A stretch of DNA of 64,000 nucleotides from an uncultured Acetatifactor sp. (GCA_949840885.1 CATKYJ010000019.1:18541-82540); one strand, 5' to 3'. Shown: positions 18,780 to 27,966, numbered from the stretch's first letter. Notes: generated by a model not told the origin, from the sequence alone. Made by a program: numbers and translations.

Positions 18780-18893
18780 TTATCCACATTATCCACAGAA
18801 AAGATGAAAATCCGGACTGTGGATATTTTTTTGATAAGAGGCTGTCAAAGTCTGGATCCTGGAAAGTTATGCACTGTTTCCACATTTTCCACA
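18780..18893. promoter_or_regulatory. DnaA-box cluster upstream of dnaD-dnaC
   Basis: Two perfect DnaA boxes TTATCCACA lie head to tail at 18780-18788 and 18789-18797. Further matches are TGTGGATAT (18818-18826, reverse, 8 of 9), GTTTCCACA (18876-18884, 7 of 9) and TTTTCCACA (18885-18893, 8 of 9). An extended -10, TGCTATACT (18962-18970), follows. In Bacillus subtilis DnaA binds upstream of dnaB-dnaI, so autoregulated primosome expression is the likely role; an origin function is not excluded. Nothing else was seen up to 19029. Confidence 0.75.
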
Positions 18894-19029
18894 TTTGGGG
18901 CAGGTGCAGGAATCCCGAAACGGATTCTGGCAATTTGACTATTTCTTTTTTCGTGACCTTATGCTATACTTTTTCTACTGCGTCAGCAGACGCATTGTAA
19001 AGCAATTGTTTGAGAGGCAGGGGGAGCAA

Positions 19030-20196
19030 ATGGCGCGTTTGACGATTTATCCGGATAACCATGTGGACTCTACGGTAGTGTCCAATCTTTTCATTGATGA
19101 GTATATGAAAGATGCCAATGACGCGCAGCTCAAGGTCTATCTCTATCTGCTCCGCATGATGAACGCCCATCTGGCCACCAGCGTATCCGATATCGCGGAC
19201 AAGTTCAACCACACGGAAAAGGATGTGCTGCGCGCCCTGAAATACTGGGAAAAGCAGGATATCTTAAGCCTGGACTATGACGGGGGGAAGAATCTGGTGG
19301 GGATCCACATCCATGACTTAAGCGAGGAGAGCAAAAGAAATGCCGACCCTCAGGGACCGTCCTCCTTTGTACCCGTTCCCTCCCAGGCAGCGGAAAAGCC
19401 CCCGGCGTTTGGGGAGGATTTTGCCGCGCACAGTTCCGCCTTGGATGCTCCCATGGCAGAGGATGTTCGGGAAAGCCCCCTCCCGGAAGAGGCTGCGGCC
19501 GCTTCCAAGCCCCAGGAGACCTCTCCTTATGAGAAGCCATCCTACACGGCTGAGCAGCTTCGGGCGTTCAAGAACAGACAGGAGACCACCCAGCTTCTCT
19601 TCATCGTGGAATCCTATATTGGGAAGCCCCTGACACCAGCCGAGATCAGAACCATTCTGTACTTTACGGATGTACTGCATTTTTCCGATGACCTCATCGA
19701 CTATCTGATCCAGTACTGTGTGGACCGGGGAAAGAAAGACTTCAAATACATAGAGCGGGTAGCGGTGAACTGGGCCGAGGAGGGCATCACCACCCCAAAG
19801 CAGGCCAGGAAGAGCGCCACTCGCTATGACAAGAATATCTACGCCATCATGAATGGACTGGGAAAGAGCAATTCCCCCACTTCCAAGGAGCTGGAGTTCA
19901 TGACCAGATGGCTGAAAGATTACGGCTTTTCCATGGATATCATTATCGAAGCCTGCGAGCGCACTGTCCTCGCAACGGACAAGCACCGCTTCGAGTACGC
20001 GGAGAGCATTCTAAGCAGCTGGAAGCGCCAGAACGTGCACCATAAGTCCGACATTCAGGGCATCGACGACATATTCCAGCAGCGCAGGAAGAATTCCGGT
20101 TCCAGCCCGCCGAAGCAATCCGGCAACCGTTTTCATCAGTTTGCGCAGAACAATTACGATTTTGCCGCTCTGGAACAGGAACTGGTCAGCAATTAA
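19030..20196 (+). CDS. dnaD: DnaD-like primosome protein
   Basis: A helicase-loading protein of low-GC Gram-positives. The 388-residue product has an N-terminal winged-helix part (ARLTIYPDNHVDSTVVSN, then DIADKFNHTEKDVLRALKYW), a Pro/Ala-rich linker, and two DnaB_2/DDBH2-type repeats: the first ends in YIERVAVNWAEEGITT, the second in FEYAESILSSWKRQNVH. I use the ATG at 19030 behind GGGGGAG; the frame is open to 18895 but that extension has no ribosome site and would lie over the promoter. It is followed 63 bases later by dnaC, so the two probably form an operon. Confidence 0.88.
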   Translation: MARLTIYPDNHVDSTVVSNLFIDEYMKDANDAQLKVYLYLLRMMNAHLATSVSDIADKFNHTEKDVLRALKYWEKQDILSLDYDGGKNLVGIHIHDLSEESKRNADPQGPSSFVPVPSQAAEKPPAFGEDFAAHSSALDAPMAEDVRESPLPEEAAAASKPQETSPYEKPSYTAEQLRAFKNRQETTQLLFIVESYIGKPLTPAEIRTILYFTDVLHFSDDLIDYLIQYCVDRGKKDFKYIERVAVNWAEEGITTPKQARKSATRYDKNIYAIMNGLGKSNSPTSKELEFMTRWLKDYGFSMDIIIEACERTVLATDKHRFEYAESILSSWKRQNVHHKSDIQGIDDIFQQRRKNSGSSPPKQSGNRFHQFAQNNYDFAALEQELVSN

Positions 20197-20259
20197 GTTT
20201 TGTACCGATTCATGATGCTTTCCGCCCATGAGCCTGGTAGCAATGAAAGGAGACCAGAA

Positions 20260-21255
20260 GTGGCACTGAGCAATTCTCAATACGAAATCATTACAAAGAG
20301 ATACCAGCGCATCAGGGACGAGAACAGGCGCCTTGCGGATGCCAGGAAGCAGGAAGTCTATGAGGCCGTTCCGGAGTATTTGGAGCTGGCGGAGTCCATC
20401 AGCACCCTCTCCGTGGCCAGCGCAAAACGCATGCTGGAGGGGGATGAGACCGCGTTGTCCGGCCTCCATGAGGAACTTGCCAGGGTCACTGCCAGACAAA
20501 GGCAGCTCCTTGCCGGGCACGGCTTTCCCGCGGACTACCTGGAGCCTGTCTACCGCTGCTCCGACTGCAGGGACACCGGCTACATCGCCTCCGAGAACGG
20601 CTTCAGGGAAAAATGCCATTGTTTCCGGCAGCAGGAGATCTCCATCCTTTATGCCCAGTCGCACATTCAGGATATGATCGAGCAGGAGAATTTCTCCACT
20701 CTTTCGTACAAGTACTATCAAGATGACGACCTGCGCCGTTTTGAGGCGGCAGCGGACATCAGCCGCAAGTTTGTCACGGACTTTGGGGAAAGCTACCGGA
20801 ATCTCTTCTTCTACGGCACTGTGGGAACCGGGAAAAGCTTCCTGTCCGGCTGCATTGCCAGGGAACTGCTCCAGAAAGGGCATTCCGTGATCTATTTCAG
20901 CGCTGCCGGCCTTTTCGATACCCTGGCAAGATATACCTTTGAGGCAAGGTCAAAGGATAGCCGTCATGATCTGTGCGAAGATCTGTACAGCTGCGATCTG
21001 CTGATCATTGACGACCTGGGCACGGAAATCACCAACAGCTTCGTGACCTCCGAACTGTTTTCCTGCCTCAATGAGCGCCATCTGCGCAGCCGCTCCACCC
21101 TGATTTCCACCAATATCAGCTTAGAAGAGCTCAGGGACCGCTACTCTGACCGGATCTTCTCCCGGATCACCAGCAGCTTTACCCTCTGCAAGCTCACGGG
21201 GCCGGACATCCGCATCCTGAAAAAGCGTCTGGCTTCGGCCACATATACTACATAA
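20260..21255 (+). CDS. dnaC: Replicative helicase loader, DnaC/DnaI family ATPase
   Basis: A 331-residue AAA+ ATPase that loads the replicative helicase with DnaD. The N-terminal half is helical with a zinc-ribbon pattern (CSDCRDTGYI ... CHCF); the ATPase part has Walker A YGTVGTGKS, Walker B LLIIDDLGTE and the sensor stretch STNISLEEL. The start is GTG at 20260 with AAAGGAG seven bases upstream; an ATG 60 bases earlier lacks such a site. Ends in a hairpin terminator. Confidence 0.9.
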   Translation: MALSNSQYEIITKRYQRIRDENRRLADARKQEVYEAVPEYLELAESISTLSVASAKRMLEGDETALSGLHEELARVTARQRQLLAGHGFPADYLEPVYRCSDCRDTGYIASENGFREKCHCFRQQEISILYAQSHIQDMIEQENFSTLSYKYYQDDDLRRFEAAADISRKFVTDFGESYRNLFFYGTVGTGKSFLSGCIARELLQKGHSVIYFSAAGLFDTLARYTFEARSKDSRHDLCEDLYSCDLLIIDDLGTEITNSFVTSELFSCLNERHLRSRSTLISTNISLEELRDRYSDRIFSRITSSFTLCKLTGPDIRILKKRLASATYTT

Positions 21256-21304
21256 CGCCAGAATTTACCGTACTGCACTGGTTGAACGTATATAGCTGGC
21301 GTTT
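21255..21304 (+). terminator. Probable terminator after dnaC
   Basis: ACGCCAG (21255-21261) pairs with CTGGCGT (21296-21302), followed by TTT. The loop is long (34 bases), so it is weaker than the other terminators here. Confidence 0.5.
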
Positions 21305-21426
21305 TGTAGTCAGGTTACTCGGAAATTCTGTTAAGCAGTATAAATTATTACACACACATATTCTTCTTCCGGAGATAGACAACAAAAGCATTCACAACCA
21401 AGCAAAAGAGTAGAAAGGGACACATC

Positions 21427-22611
21427 ATGGGCAACCGCGAAGAAAAAAGAAACTTGGAAACCATTCCTGTAGGCTCACTGGGAATCATAGCGCTGGAGGG
21501 CTGTAGGCCCTTTTCCGAACGGGTGGACCAATACCTGGTCAAATGGAGGGCCGAGCGGGAGAGCGAGCACAAGGACTCGCTGGCTTTCTCCGGGTATCAG
21601 AGGGATTCCTACCTGGTGCACACCAAGGTTCCCCGGTTCGGCTCCGGTGAGGCCAAGGGCACGATCCTGGAGTCCGTCCGTGGCTTTGACCTTTACCTGC
21701 TGGTGGACGTCTGCAATTATTCCCTGACCTATCGTCTGGGAGGCGGCGTGAACCATATGTCGCCGGACGACCACTATCAGGACTTAAAGCGGGTCATTGC
21801 CGCCGTGGGCGGAAAGGCCAGGCGCATCACAGTCATCATGCCTTTCCTCTATGAAAGCCGCCAGCATAAGCGCACCAACAGAGAATCCTTAGACTGCGCT
21901 CTGGCCCTTCAGGAGCTGGTGCAGATGGGCGTGGACAACATCATCACTTTTGACGCCCATGACCCCAGGGTTCAAAACGCCATTCCCCTCCATGGGTTCG
22001 AGACTGTCCAGCCAGCCTATCAGTTCATCAAGGGGCTGCTGGGGCATGTAAGCGACCTGCAGATAGATTCGGATCACATGATGATCATAAGCCCCGATGA
22101 GGGAGGCATGTCCCGGGCCATCTACTTCTCCAATGTGCTGGGGCTTGACATGGGAATGTTCTACAAGAGACGTGACTATACAAGAATAGTCAACGGGCGC
22201 AACCCAATCATTGCCCATGAGTTTCTGGGCACCAGCGTGGAGGGAAAGGACATGGTCATCGTGGACGACATGATTTCCTCCGGGGACAGTGTGCTGGAAG
22301 TGGCGGCGGAGCTGAAGAACCGAAAGGCGGGCAAGATCTTCGTCTTCTCCACCTTTGGACTGTTCACCAACGGGCTGGACAAATTCGACAAGGCCTATGA
22401 GGAAGGAACCATCCACCGAGTACTGACCACGAACCTGATCTATCAGACGCCGGAACTGCTCAAGCGCGAGTGGTACATCAATTGCGATATGAGCAAATAT
22501 GTGGCCTACATCATAGATACCTTGAACCACGATTCCTCCATCAGCGATCTGCTGAACCCCAATGAGCGGATCACAAGCATTGTGGCAAGGTATAAGAACG
22601 GAGAACTATAA
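21427..22611 (+). CDS. prs: Ribose-phosphate pyrophosphokinase homologue, long form
   Basis: Makes PRPP from ribose 5-phosphate and ATP, or is a relative of that enzyme. It is 394 residues against about 315 for standard Prs, with extra sequence at the N-terminus and within the first domain. Family motifs are present: MPFLYESRQHKR (in the place of the flexible loop), DNIITFDAHDPRVQ, SPDEGG, and the PRPP loop MVIVDDMISSGDS. The second half is closer to canonical Prs than the first. Clostridia often carry this form beside a normal prs elsewhere, so a specialised or regulatory role is possible. AAAGGGA precedes the ATG; a terminator follows. Confidence 0.8.
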   Translation: MGNREEKRNLETIPVGSLGIIALEGCRPFSERVDQYLVKWRAERESEHKDSLAFSGYQRDSYLVHTKVPRFGSGEAKGTILESVRGFDLYLLVDVCNYSLTYRLGGGVNHMSPDDHYQDLKRVIAAVGGKARRITVIMPFLYESRQHKRTNRESLDCALALQELVQMGVDNIITFDAHDPRVQNAIPLHGFETVQPAYQFIKGLLGHVSDLQIDSDHMMIISPDEGGMSRAIYFSNVLGLDMGMFYKRRDYTRIVNGRNPIIAHEFLGTSVEGKDMVIVDDMISSGDSVLEVAAELKNRKAGKIFVFSTFGLFTNGLDKFDKAYEEGTIHRVLTTNLIYQTPELLKREWYINCDMSKYVAYIIDTLNHDSSISDLLNPNERITSIVARYKNGEL

Positions 22612-22634
22612 AAGCGTTTTAAGAGGATTTTAAG

Positions 22635-22670
22635 AAGACCGCCGGGCTTTGGGTATTCGGCGGTCTTTTA
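22635..22670 (+). terminator. Rho-independent terminator after prs
   Basis: AAGACCGCCG (22635-22644) pairs with CGGCGGTCTT (22658-22667), followed by TTATTT. Confidence 0.9.
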
Positions 22671-22731
22671 TTTCTGTATTTTTGAGTTTTTTTCTGCGTT
22701 TCGATTGCAGTCCTTGATTGTGATTTCTAAA

Positions 22732-22818
22732 TTGTAAACTTATGCAAAAAACAGTTGACATTTGTCCGCGGCTACATTATACTTTTAATTGTCAACCGTA
22801 CATATGTATTGGTTTACA
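22732..22818 (+). promoter_or_regulatory. bioY promoter with BirA-type operators
   Basis: A consensus promoter TTGACA (22755-22760), 17 bases, TATACT (22778-22783). Directly downstream is the palindrome TTGTCAACC-N13-GGTTTACA (22789-22818), which fits the biotin-repressor operator (TTGTAAACC spaced from GGTTTACAA). A second, weaker palindrome TTGTAAACT-N12-AGTTGACA (22732-22760) covers the -35. This predicts biotin-dependent repression by BirA. The spacer is a little shorter than in Escherichia coli. Confidence 0.65.
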
Positions 22819-22877
22819 TTTCTGCCTAGCCAAAGACATTGTACGGCTAACAATTCTACAGAAAAGAGGAAAACAAA

Positions 22878-23453
22878 ATGAACGACATTACCAAGACAGC
22901 ATCTCCCAAACTGAGCGTAAAGCAGTTGGCGCTGACAGGCCTGATGACAGCGGTGCTCTGCCTCCTGGGGCCCATCGCCCTGAACATCCCCATCAGCCCG
23001 GTTCCCATATCCCTGGGATTTCTGGGGATTTACTTCATCAGCTCCGTGCTGGGCATGAAGCTGGGCACCTTAAGCGTCATAGCCTATCTCCTGCTGGGAC
23101 TGGCCGGCCTTCCTGTGTTCACGAACTTCTCGGGAGGCCCCGAAAAACTTTTCGGCCCCACCGGCGGATACCTCATCGGCTATGTGTTTATGGCCCTGAT
23201 CTGCGGCCTCTTTGTGGACAAAGGCAAGGGCAGGGTGATTTTTATCCTGACAGGAATGGTTCTGGGCACCGCAGTAGGCTATCTGTTCGGTACCTTGTGG
23301 CTGGCCCACCAGCAGTCCGTTGGTTTTGTACAGGCTCTGTTTATGGGTGTCGTCCCCTATATCCTCGTGGATCTCATAAAGCTTGCCCTGGGCGTAACCA
23401 TTGGGAGTCAGCTGCGCAAGCGCCTTCTACAGGCAGGGCTCCTGCTCCAATAG
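22878..23453 (+). CDS. bioY: Biotin transporter BioY (ECF S-component)
   Basis: Membrane S-component that binds biotin and works with a shared ECF energy module. The 191 residues have about six hydrophobic segments and the family motif GPTGGYLIGYVFMAL, with an N-terminal LALTGLMTAVLCLLGP and SPVPISLGFLG. No ATPase gene is next to it, so it would use ECF components encoded elsewhere. GAGG precedes the ATG. BirA-like operators upstream support the assignment. Confidence 0.93.
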   Translation: MNDITKTASPKLSVKQLALTGLMTAVLCLLGPIALNIPISPVPISLGFLGIYFISSVLGMKLGTLSVIAYLLLGLAGLPVFTNFSGGPEKLFGPTGGYLIGYVFMALICGLFVDKGKGRVIFILTGMVLGTAVGYLFGTLWLAHQQSVGFVQALFMGVVPYILVDLIKLALGVTIGSQLRKRLLQAGLLLQ

Positions 23454-23455
23454 TG

Positions 23456-23545
23456 TGCCCCCGCTGCAGCTGTAAAGCCATATTCTATGGATTTCATGTG
23501 CATGCAGACATACCCGCTTGGCTCGTTGCCCGCGGAAATCATGCC
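23456..23545. repeat. Dispersed structured repeat, short copy
   Basis: Shares with 8785-8950 and 63590-63730 the end segment TGCATGCA ... CCGCTTGGCTC.TTGCCCGCGG, and the opening CCCCGCTGCA, but lacks the central stem. Its last bases overlap the stop codon of the minus-strand gene at 23539. Confidence 0.5.
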
Positions 23546-24066
23546 CCCGTAAAAGTGTCGTAAAGGGTCACCACATTGTCCTGGGCATCGTACATGGTGA
23601 TGGCACTGCAGTCAATGGGAAGCACCACGGCGAAAGGCTCATCGGAGTCCACCCGGATTGTCTTCTCCTCCACGCTGTTGTCCACCACGATTTTGCATAC
23701 CTTGTCCTCATTGAGGGAAAGCAGCGCAATGCCCTTATTTTCAAACACCAGACCCTTTACGCCCTCCTCCATATAGGCATCCGTGCCGCCCTGTCTGTAA
23801 AAATAGCCATATGAGAGCCCCTCCTTTGTCAGGTAAATGGAATAGGTGTACTTGCCCCTGCTCTCATCGTAGAAAAGCATGGCGCAGATATTGTCGTCCA
23901 CTGCCTGAACCATCTCCCAGCTATTCTCCACGCTCTGCCTCTTTCTCGCATCCTGCTCCAGTCTGTCTTTCGACACGCCAAAAATTCCCGCCTGCCATAT
24001 GATCAGAAAGGCCAACAGAATAATCAGCACCAACCCGATCAGGACTGGTATCTTCTCTGCTTTCAT
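23539..24066 (-). CDS. Membrane-anchored protein of unknown function
   Basis: A 175-residue product with one N-terminal hydrophobic segment (about 7-28, IPVLIGLVLIILLAFLIIWQ) and a polar, beta-rich remainder expected outside the cell. I see no Cys-lipobox and no family motif. It lies 140 bases downstream of an 853-residue protein of similar architecture on the same strand, and has its own promoter candidate. Function unknown. Confidence 0.65.
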   Translation of the reverse strand: MKAEKIPVLIGLVLIILLAFLIIWQAGIFGVSKDRLEQDARKRQSVENSWEMVQAVDDNICAMLFYDESRGKYTYSIYLTKEGLSYGYFYRQGGTDAYMEEGVKGLVFENKGIALLSLNEDKVCKIVVDNSVEEKTIRVDSDEPFAVVLPIDCSAITMYDAQDNVVTLYDTFTGA

Positions 24067-24136
24067 GTTCCTTACCTCCGGTTCCTGCGTATTCTCTCAA
24101 TGGAAATTTATGACAAAATGCTCTTCTTGAGTCAAC

Positions 24137-24165
24137 ATTGTACCACATAACCCCTGATTCGTCCA
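24137..24165 (-). promoter_or_regulatory. Promoter of the 175-residue protein gene
   Basis: On the minus strand TGGACG (24160-24165), 17 bases, TACAAT (24137-24142) with an extended TG one base upstream of the -10. Confidence 0.5.
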
Positions 24166-24209
24166 GTCATAAAACATGCGCGCTGCTGACTGCCGGGCCT
24201 TGCTCTGGC

Positions 24210-26771
24210 CTATTCCCTCAGATAGGTGATGAACTGGTTGCCGTTCTCCTGGAACCACTTCGCGGCATCACTGTTCTTCATGGTGTATATGGTTCCCTGC
24301 AAAGGATCCAGGATGCCCACTTCGACTTCGTTGAACCCTATTAGCAGCACGGCTCCGTTTTTTTCCGTCAGCGCCAGCACCGGAATGTCCTGATTCACAT
24401 AATACAGCACGGCATCCAGGCTGCAGCCCGTCAGATCCAGCACCTCGGCCTGTGCCAGATTCTCCTCCAGTATCTCCAGGATGGTCTCCCCCCGGTTCAG
24501 GTAATGTTGCGTATTCCTCGTAATGCCCTCATAGGACAGCATCGTGTCAAGGCAAACGGCCAGGGCGTCTTTCTCCGGCGTAGCCTCCGCTTCCTTGATG
24601 GCCATGATCTGGTTTTTGGAAGCCCTGTTGCCCCGCAGCCAGATTCTTCGTCCGTCCTCGTCTATGACTACGCCGGATGAATCATAAGCCAATCCCACGG
24701 CACGGGCGGAGGAAAAGAAGATGCCGTCCACGCCATAGGCTCCGTACACATAGTATCTGCGCCCGTTTTCCCTCTCCGGCAGCGCCAGCCTCCTGCCGCC
24801 CTCGTACACCACTTCTTTGGGCGTCAGGATCATGGCCTTTTTACCCTCCGAACCTTTCCGCATCTGAATCTCCACCAGCCGTTCATATTTTTCCGTGCTG
24901 ACGGCCGTTACCTGGTTTTTGCCTTTTTCCTCCTCCAGGTTATTCATTACATGATCCTGCTCTATCTCCTCATACTCTCCCTCTTCCAGCCGCTTTACCC
25001 TCTCCAGAGTGATCTGATTGCCCGAGATGGTACAGTCCGTGACATAAACGCCGGACTGCCTGTACTCTTTGAGCAGCTCTCCGTCAGAATTGCAGATTCC
25101 TATGGTATGCATGGGGAAAAAAATCCTGCCGGAATGCTCCTCCACCACATCTTTTGTATGGGCTATGCCGTATATGATGTCCTCGTTCATAAATCCCAGC
25201 GGACGGATGACTTCCCCTTCGGGCATGCTGATGGTCTTCCTGGTTTCACTGCCCAGATCCTGGATATTCAGTGCATTGCTGTGATAGATGTCCTCTCCTG
25301 AGGGCCACACAATGATCCTATGGTTGTCCGAGACCTGGAGGCTTCCGTCCTGTGTGGTTTCTATCAGCCCGGAGTAAGTCTTCTGCACCAGGTCAATGGC
25401 ATATACTACGCCGTCCAGCGTCAGGTACAGCTTCTGCTCCCGATTCAGGTACAAAAGTTCCTCCATCTGTGCCGCCAGGACGCAGTAGGGCCTGTCGTAA
25501 GGGATATAGAGCAGTTCCTCTATGGTGTTGCGCTCGCTGTTGTAGGTGCACAGCTGGATGCCTACCTCCCCCTCATGCCTGCCTCGGTTCATATATCCAT
25601 ACACAGCAAACTCCACATTGCCGCCCTCATTCACACCCAGGATCTTGATGTCATGCCTGTCATACATGGTGCGGGCATCCGCGTTTTGCGCATCGTAAAA
25701 ACTAAAGACTGAGGTCAGTTTATTTGTGGTGATATTATAGCAGTAAAGCTGTTTCGCCGTCACGAATACTACTATATTTCCATCTTCACTTTCAATCATG
25801 TCCACGTCCGTTCCCGTGATGCCAAGCAGAATCCTGTCGTCCATGCACAGCTTCTCCCTGTCCGGGATCTGGGTCATGGTACGCTCGTAGGAGAGCAGGT
25901 AGATCCTGTCCGTGGTATACCGAATGCGGTAGTACTCCTGTACCCTGTAATATGCCTCATGAGAGCCTGCGGCTTCCTCCGTAAGCCCTGCAGCCGAAAA
26001 CGGCTCGGAAGTGGCCACTATAAAGTCCATCAGCACGGATGCCGTCTGTTCCCCGATCTGGGTCAGCCGCATCATAGGCTCCCCGATTTCCCTCACCTCC
26101 AGGTCGCCCCATGTAATCTGGCGAAAGCTGCTGTAAATATTCACCTTATGGAAAGAGGCATTGGACTCCAGCCTGGCGTTGGACTCCAGGTACTTTGTCA
26201 GTTCCCTGGCAGCCTCTTTGTCGTAGAGGCGCTCATGGAAATCCCGGCAGAAGTCCAGCTTTTCCGCCACATGGAGGCTGTCGCTCCATATGACTCGGGT
26301 GTAGTAGGAAATCTGTTCCCCTTCCTCCAGTGTGAGCAGAATGGTGAGAGAATATTCCGTGTCCGCCTGGATCAGGTCTTTCAGGGCGATATGGCCGTAA
26401 ATCTGTCCCTCCAGGGCATAATAATCCGTAATCTCCGTGTCCTCTATGAGCCTGGCGCCGTCCTCGCTCCTGACCTGTATGGAAATCCCCGCCACCTCTC
26501 TGTCATAGGTATCCACCACGAAGTCCGCATCCCTGTCCTCGCCCAGCACTGTTACCATATCCCTCTGGAACGCCACGTCCACAGGAGTGCTGTAGCCATG
26601 GAGCTCATTGCATTTTTTTCCGTCCATCACCATGGTGACCAGGGGGAAAGACGCAGGCGCCATCTCCATGGTCAGGTTGTCATGCCCTCTGTTCATGAAT
26701 CTGTTCACGATGACCACCGTCAGCAGAAAGATCAGGCAGCACACCAAAAGCTTAATGATTGTTTTCTTCAT
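24210..26771 (-). CDS. Large membrane-anchored protein of unknown function
   Basis: An 853-residue protein with a single N-terminal membrane anchor (about 4-24) and a large outer part. The middle resembles a repetitive beta structure with many YxLx-type strands, possibly a propeller. The last 90 residues (LDAVLYYVNQDIPVLAL, AVLLIGFNEVEVGILDPL) resemble the end of C39-like peptidase domains, but the His that normally starts the GHYVVV-like strand is missing and I see no clear catalytic Cys, so it is probably inactive. Its ATG overlaps the end of the methyltransferase gene by 20 bases and has AAGGAG inside that gene, so expression is likely coupled. Function unknown. Confidence 0.65.
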   Translation of the reverse strand: MKKTIIKLLVCCLIFLLTVVIVNRFMNRGHDNLTMEMAPASFPLVTMVMDGKKCNELHGYSTPVDVAFQRDMVTVLGEDRDADFVVDTYDREVAGISIQVRSEDGARLIEDTEITDYYALEGQIYGHIALKDLIQADTEYSLTILLTLEEGEQISYYTRVIWSDSLHVAEKLDFCRDFHERLYDKEAARELTKYLESNARLESNASFHKVNIYSSFRQITWGDLEVREIGEPMMRLTQIGEQTASVLMDFIVATSEPFSAAGLTEEAAGSHEAYYRVQEYYRIRYTTDRIYLLSYERTMTQIPDREKLCMDDRILLGITGTDVDMIESEDGNIVVFVTAKQLYCYNITTNKLTSVFSFYDAQNADARTMYDRHDIKILGVNEGGNVEFAVYGYMNRGRHEGEVGIQLCTYNSERNTIEELLYIPYDRPYCVLAAQMEELLYLNREQKLYLTLDGVVYAIDLVQKTYSGLIETTQDGSLQVSDNHRIIVWPSGEDIYHSNALNIQDLGSETRKTISMPEGEVIRPLGFMNEDIIYGIAHTKDVVEEHSGRIFFPMHTIGICNSDGELLKEYRQSGVYVTDCTISGNQITLERVKRLEEGEYEEIEQDHVMNNLEEEKGKNQVTAVSTEKYERLVEIQMRKGSEGKKAMILTPKEVVYEGGRRLALPERENGRRYYVYGAYGVDGIFFSSARAVGLAYDSSGVVIDEDGRRIWLRGNRASKNQIMAIKEAEATPEKDALAVCLDTMLSYEGITRNTQHYLNRGETILEILEENLAQAEVLDLTGCSLDAVLYYVNQDIPVLALTEKNGAVLLIGFNEVEVGILDPLQGTIYTMKNSDAAKWFQENGNQFITYLRE

Positions 26772-27966
26772 ACAACAGCTCCTTCAGGGTGGGATCCACA
26801 TGCAGGAATTCCATGGTGCGCTCAAGCGCTGCTCTGTCCGTGAGACTGGCGCTCTTCGGACGAATCCTGCCGGATGTCTCGGCAGATTTTACCGCCCTGA
26901 TCATCAGGTTCTTGGGCGTGTGTTCCATGTCGATAAATTCCAGGATCTGCACATCGTATCCCTGCTCCTCCAGCAAGTCGGCCCGCAGGGCGTCCGTGAT
27001 CAGGGCCGCCATGCGCTCTTTGATCACGCCGTAGCGAAGCAGGGGCTGAAGCTCCCTGCACTGAATCTGGCCGTTCAGTTCATGCTGGCAGCATGGCACC
27101 GCCAGGATCACGGCGGCCCCCCATTTCACAGCCTTGTCCAACGCGTAGTCCGTGGCCTTGTCACAGGCATGGAGGGATACCACCATGTCCACCGGCTCCG
27201 TATCCTGAAAATGGGTAATGTCCCCCTGTTCAAAGCGCAGCCCGTCATAATGCAGTCTTTTAGCCAGTTCGTTGCAGTGTCTGATGACGTCCGCTTTTAA
27301 GTCCAGCCCCGTGACCTGAATATCCCTGCCCTGAATCTGGTGCAGGTAATAGTACATGCCAAAAGTCAGATAAGACTTCCCGCAGCCGAAATCCACGATG
27401 CGGATGGTACGGTCTGCGGGAAGCCTGTGGCAGACGTCCTCTATGAACTCCAGATACCGGTTGATCTGCCGGAATTTGTTGTACTTTGCCCTGACCACCT
27501 GCCCCTGGGGCGTCTGTACCCCCAGGCTTACCAGGAAGTCCACCGGCTCTCCCTCCGGCAGGATATGGCGCTTGGAGCGATTGTGGGCCATATCGGGGCC
27601 TCTGTCCTCCCGGCCGCCTCTTGTCTTTTCTTTGCTTATATCATTTCTTTTTTTCGTTTTTATGGACACTGCGCCCTTTTTGCTCACAAGGATAGTGGCG
27701 TCCATTTCCCGGCAGCTTATCTGCCCCTGTCTGAACAGTCCCTCCATATATCCGGCGAGACGCCGGGCCAGTTCCTCTTTTCCCAGATTGGCATGGAACA
27801 CCTGAGTGCCCCGGTAAAGGGTCTCCTGAAAGCATGCCTCTCCCCGGATGATCACCGGGCGCACTTTCACCTTAGAGGCCTGGGCAGCGTCCCTTGTATT
27901 GCTCAGCGTAATCTGTATGATATTTTGATCCGGCAGCTGCCGGAAGAATTCTCTCAGTTCATCCAT
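26752..27966 (-). CDS. SAM-dependent methyltransferase (Methyltransf_32-like)
   Basis: A 404-residue class I methyltransferase. The N-terminal 160 residues are a separate region; the methyltransferase core starts near 190 with the SAM loop IVDFGCGKSYLTFGMYYYL, then VTGLDLKADVIRHCN, FEQGDITHF, and VVSLHACDKATDYAL, which is typical of the Methyltransf_32 group. PCCQHELN follows. Likely a tRNA or rRNA methyltransferase by family, substrate unknown. A ribosome site AGGGG precedes ATG 27966. Overlaps the next gene. Confidence 0.75.
   Translation of the reverse strand: MDELREFFRQLPDQNIIQITLSNTRDAAQASKVKVRPVIIRGEACFQETLYRGTQVFHANLGKEELARRLAGYMEGLFRQGQISCREMDATILVSKKGAVSIKTKKRNDISKEKTRGGREDRGPDMAHNRSKRHILPEGEPVDFLVSLGVQTPQGQVVRAKYNKFRQINRYLEFIEDVCHRLPADRTIRIVDFGCGKSYLTFGMYYYLHQIQGRDIQVTGLDLKADVIRHCNELAKRLHYDGLRFEQGDITHFQDTEPVDMVVSLHACDKATDYALDKAVKWGAAVILAVPCCQHELNGQIQCRELQPLLRYGVIKERMAALITDALRADLLEEQGYDVQILEFIDMEHTPKNLMIRAVKSAETSGRIRPKSASLTDRAALERTMEFLHVDPTLKELLYEENNH

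Noticed and set aside
18780..18893. Chromosomal replication origin
   Set aside because: DnaA boxes are present, but no dnaA or dnaN gene and no long AT-rich unwinding region are here; promoter control is the simpler account.
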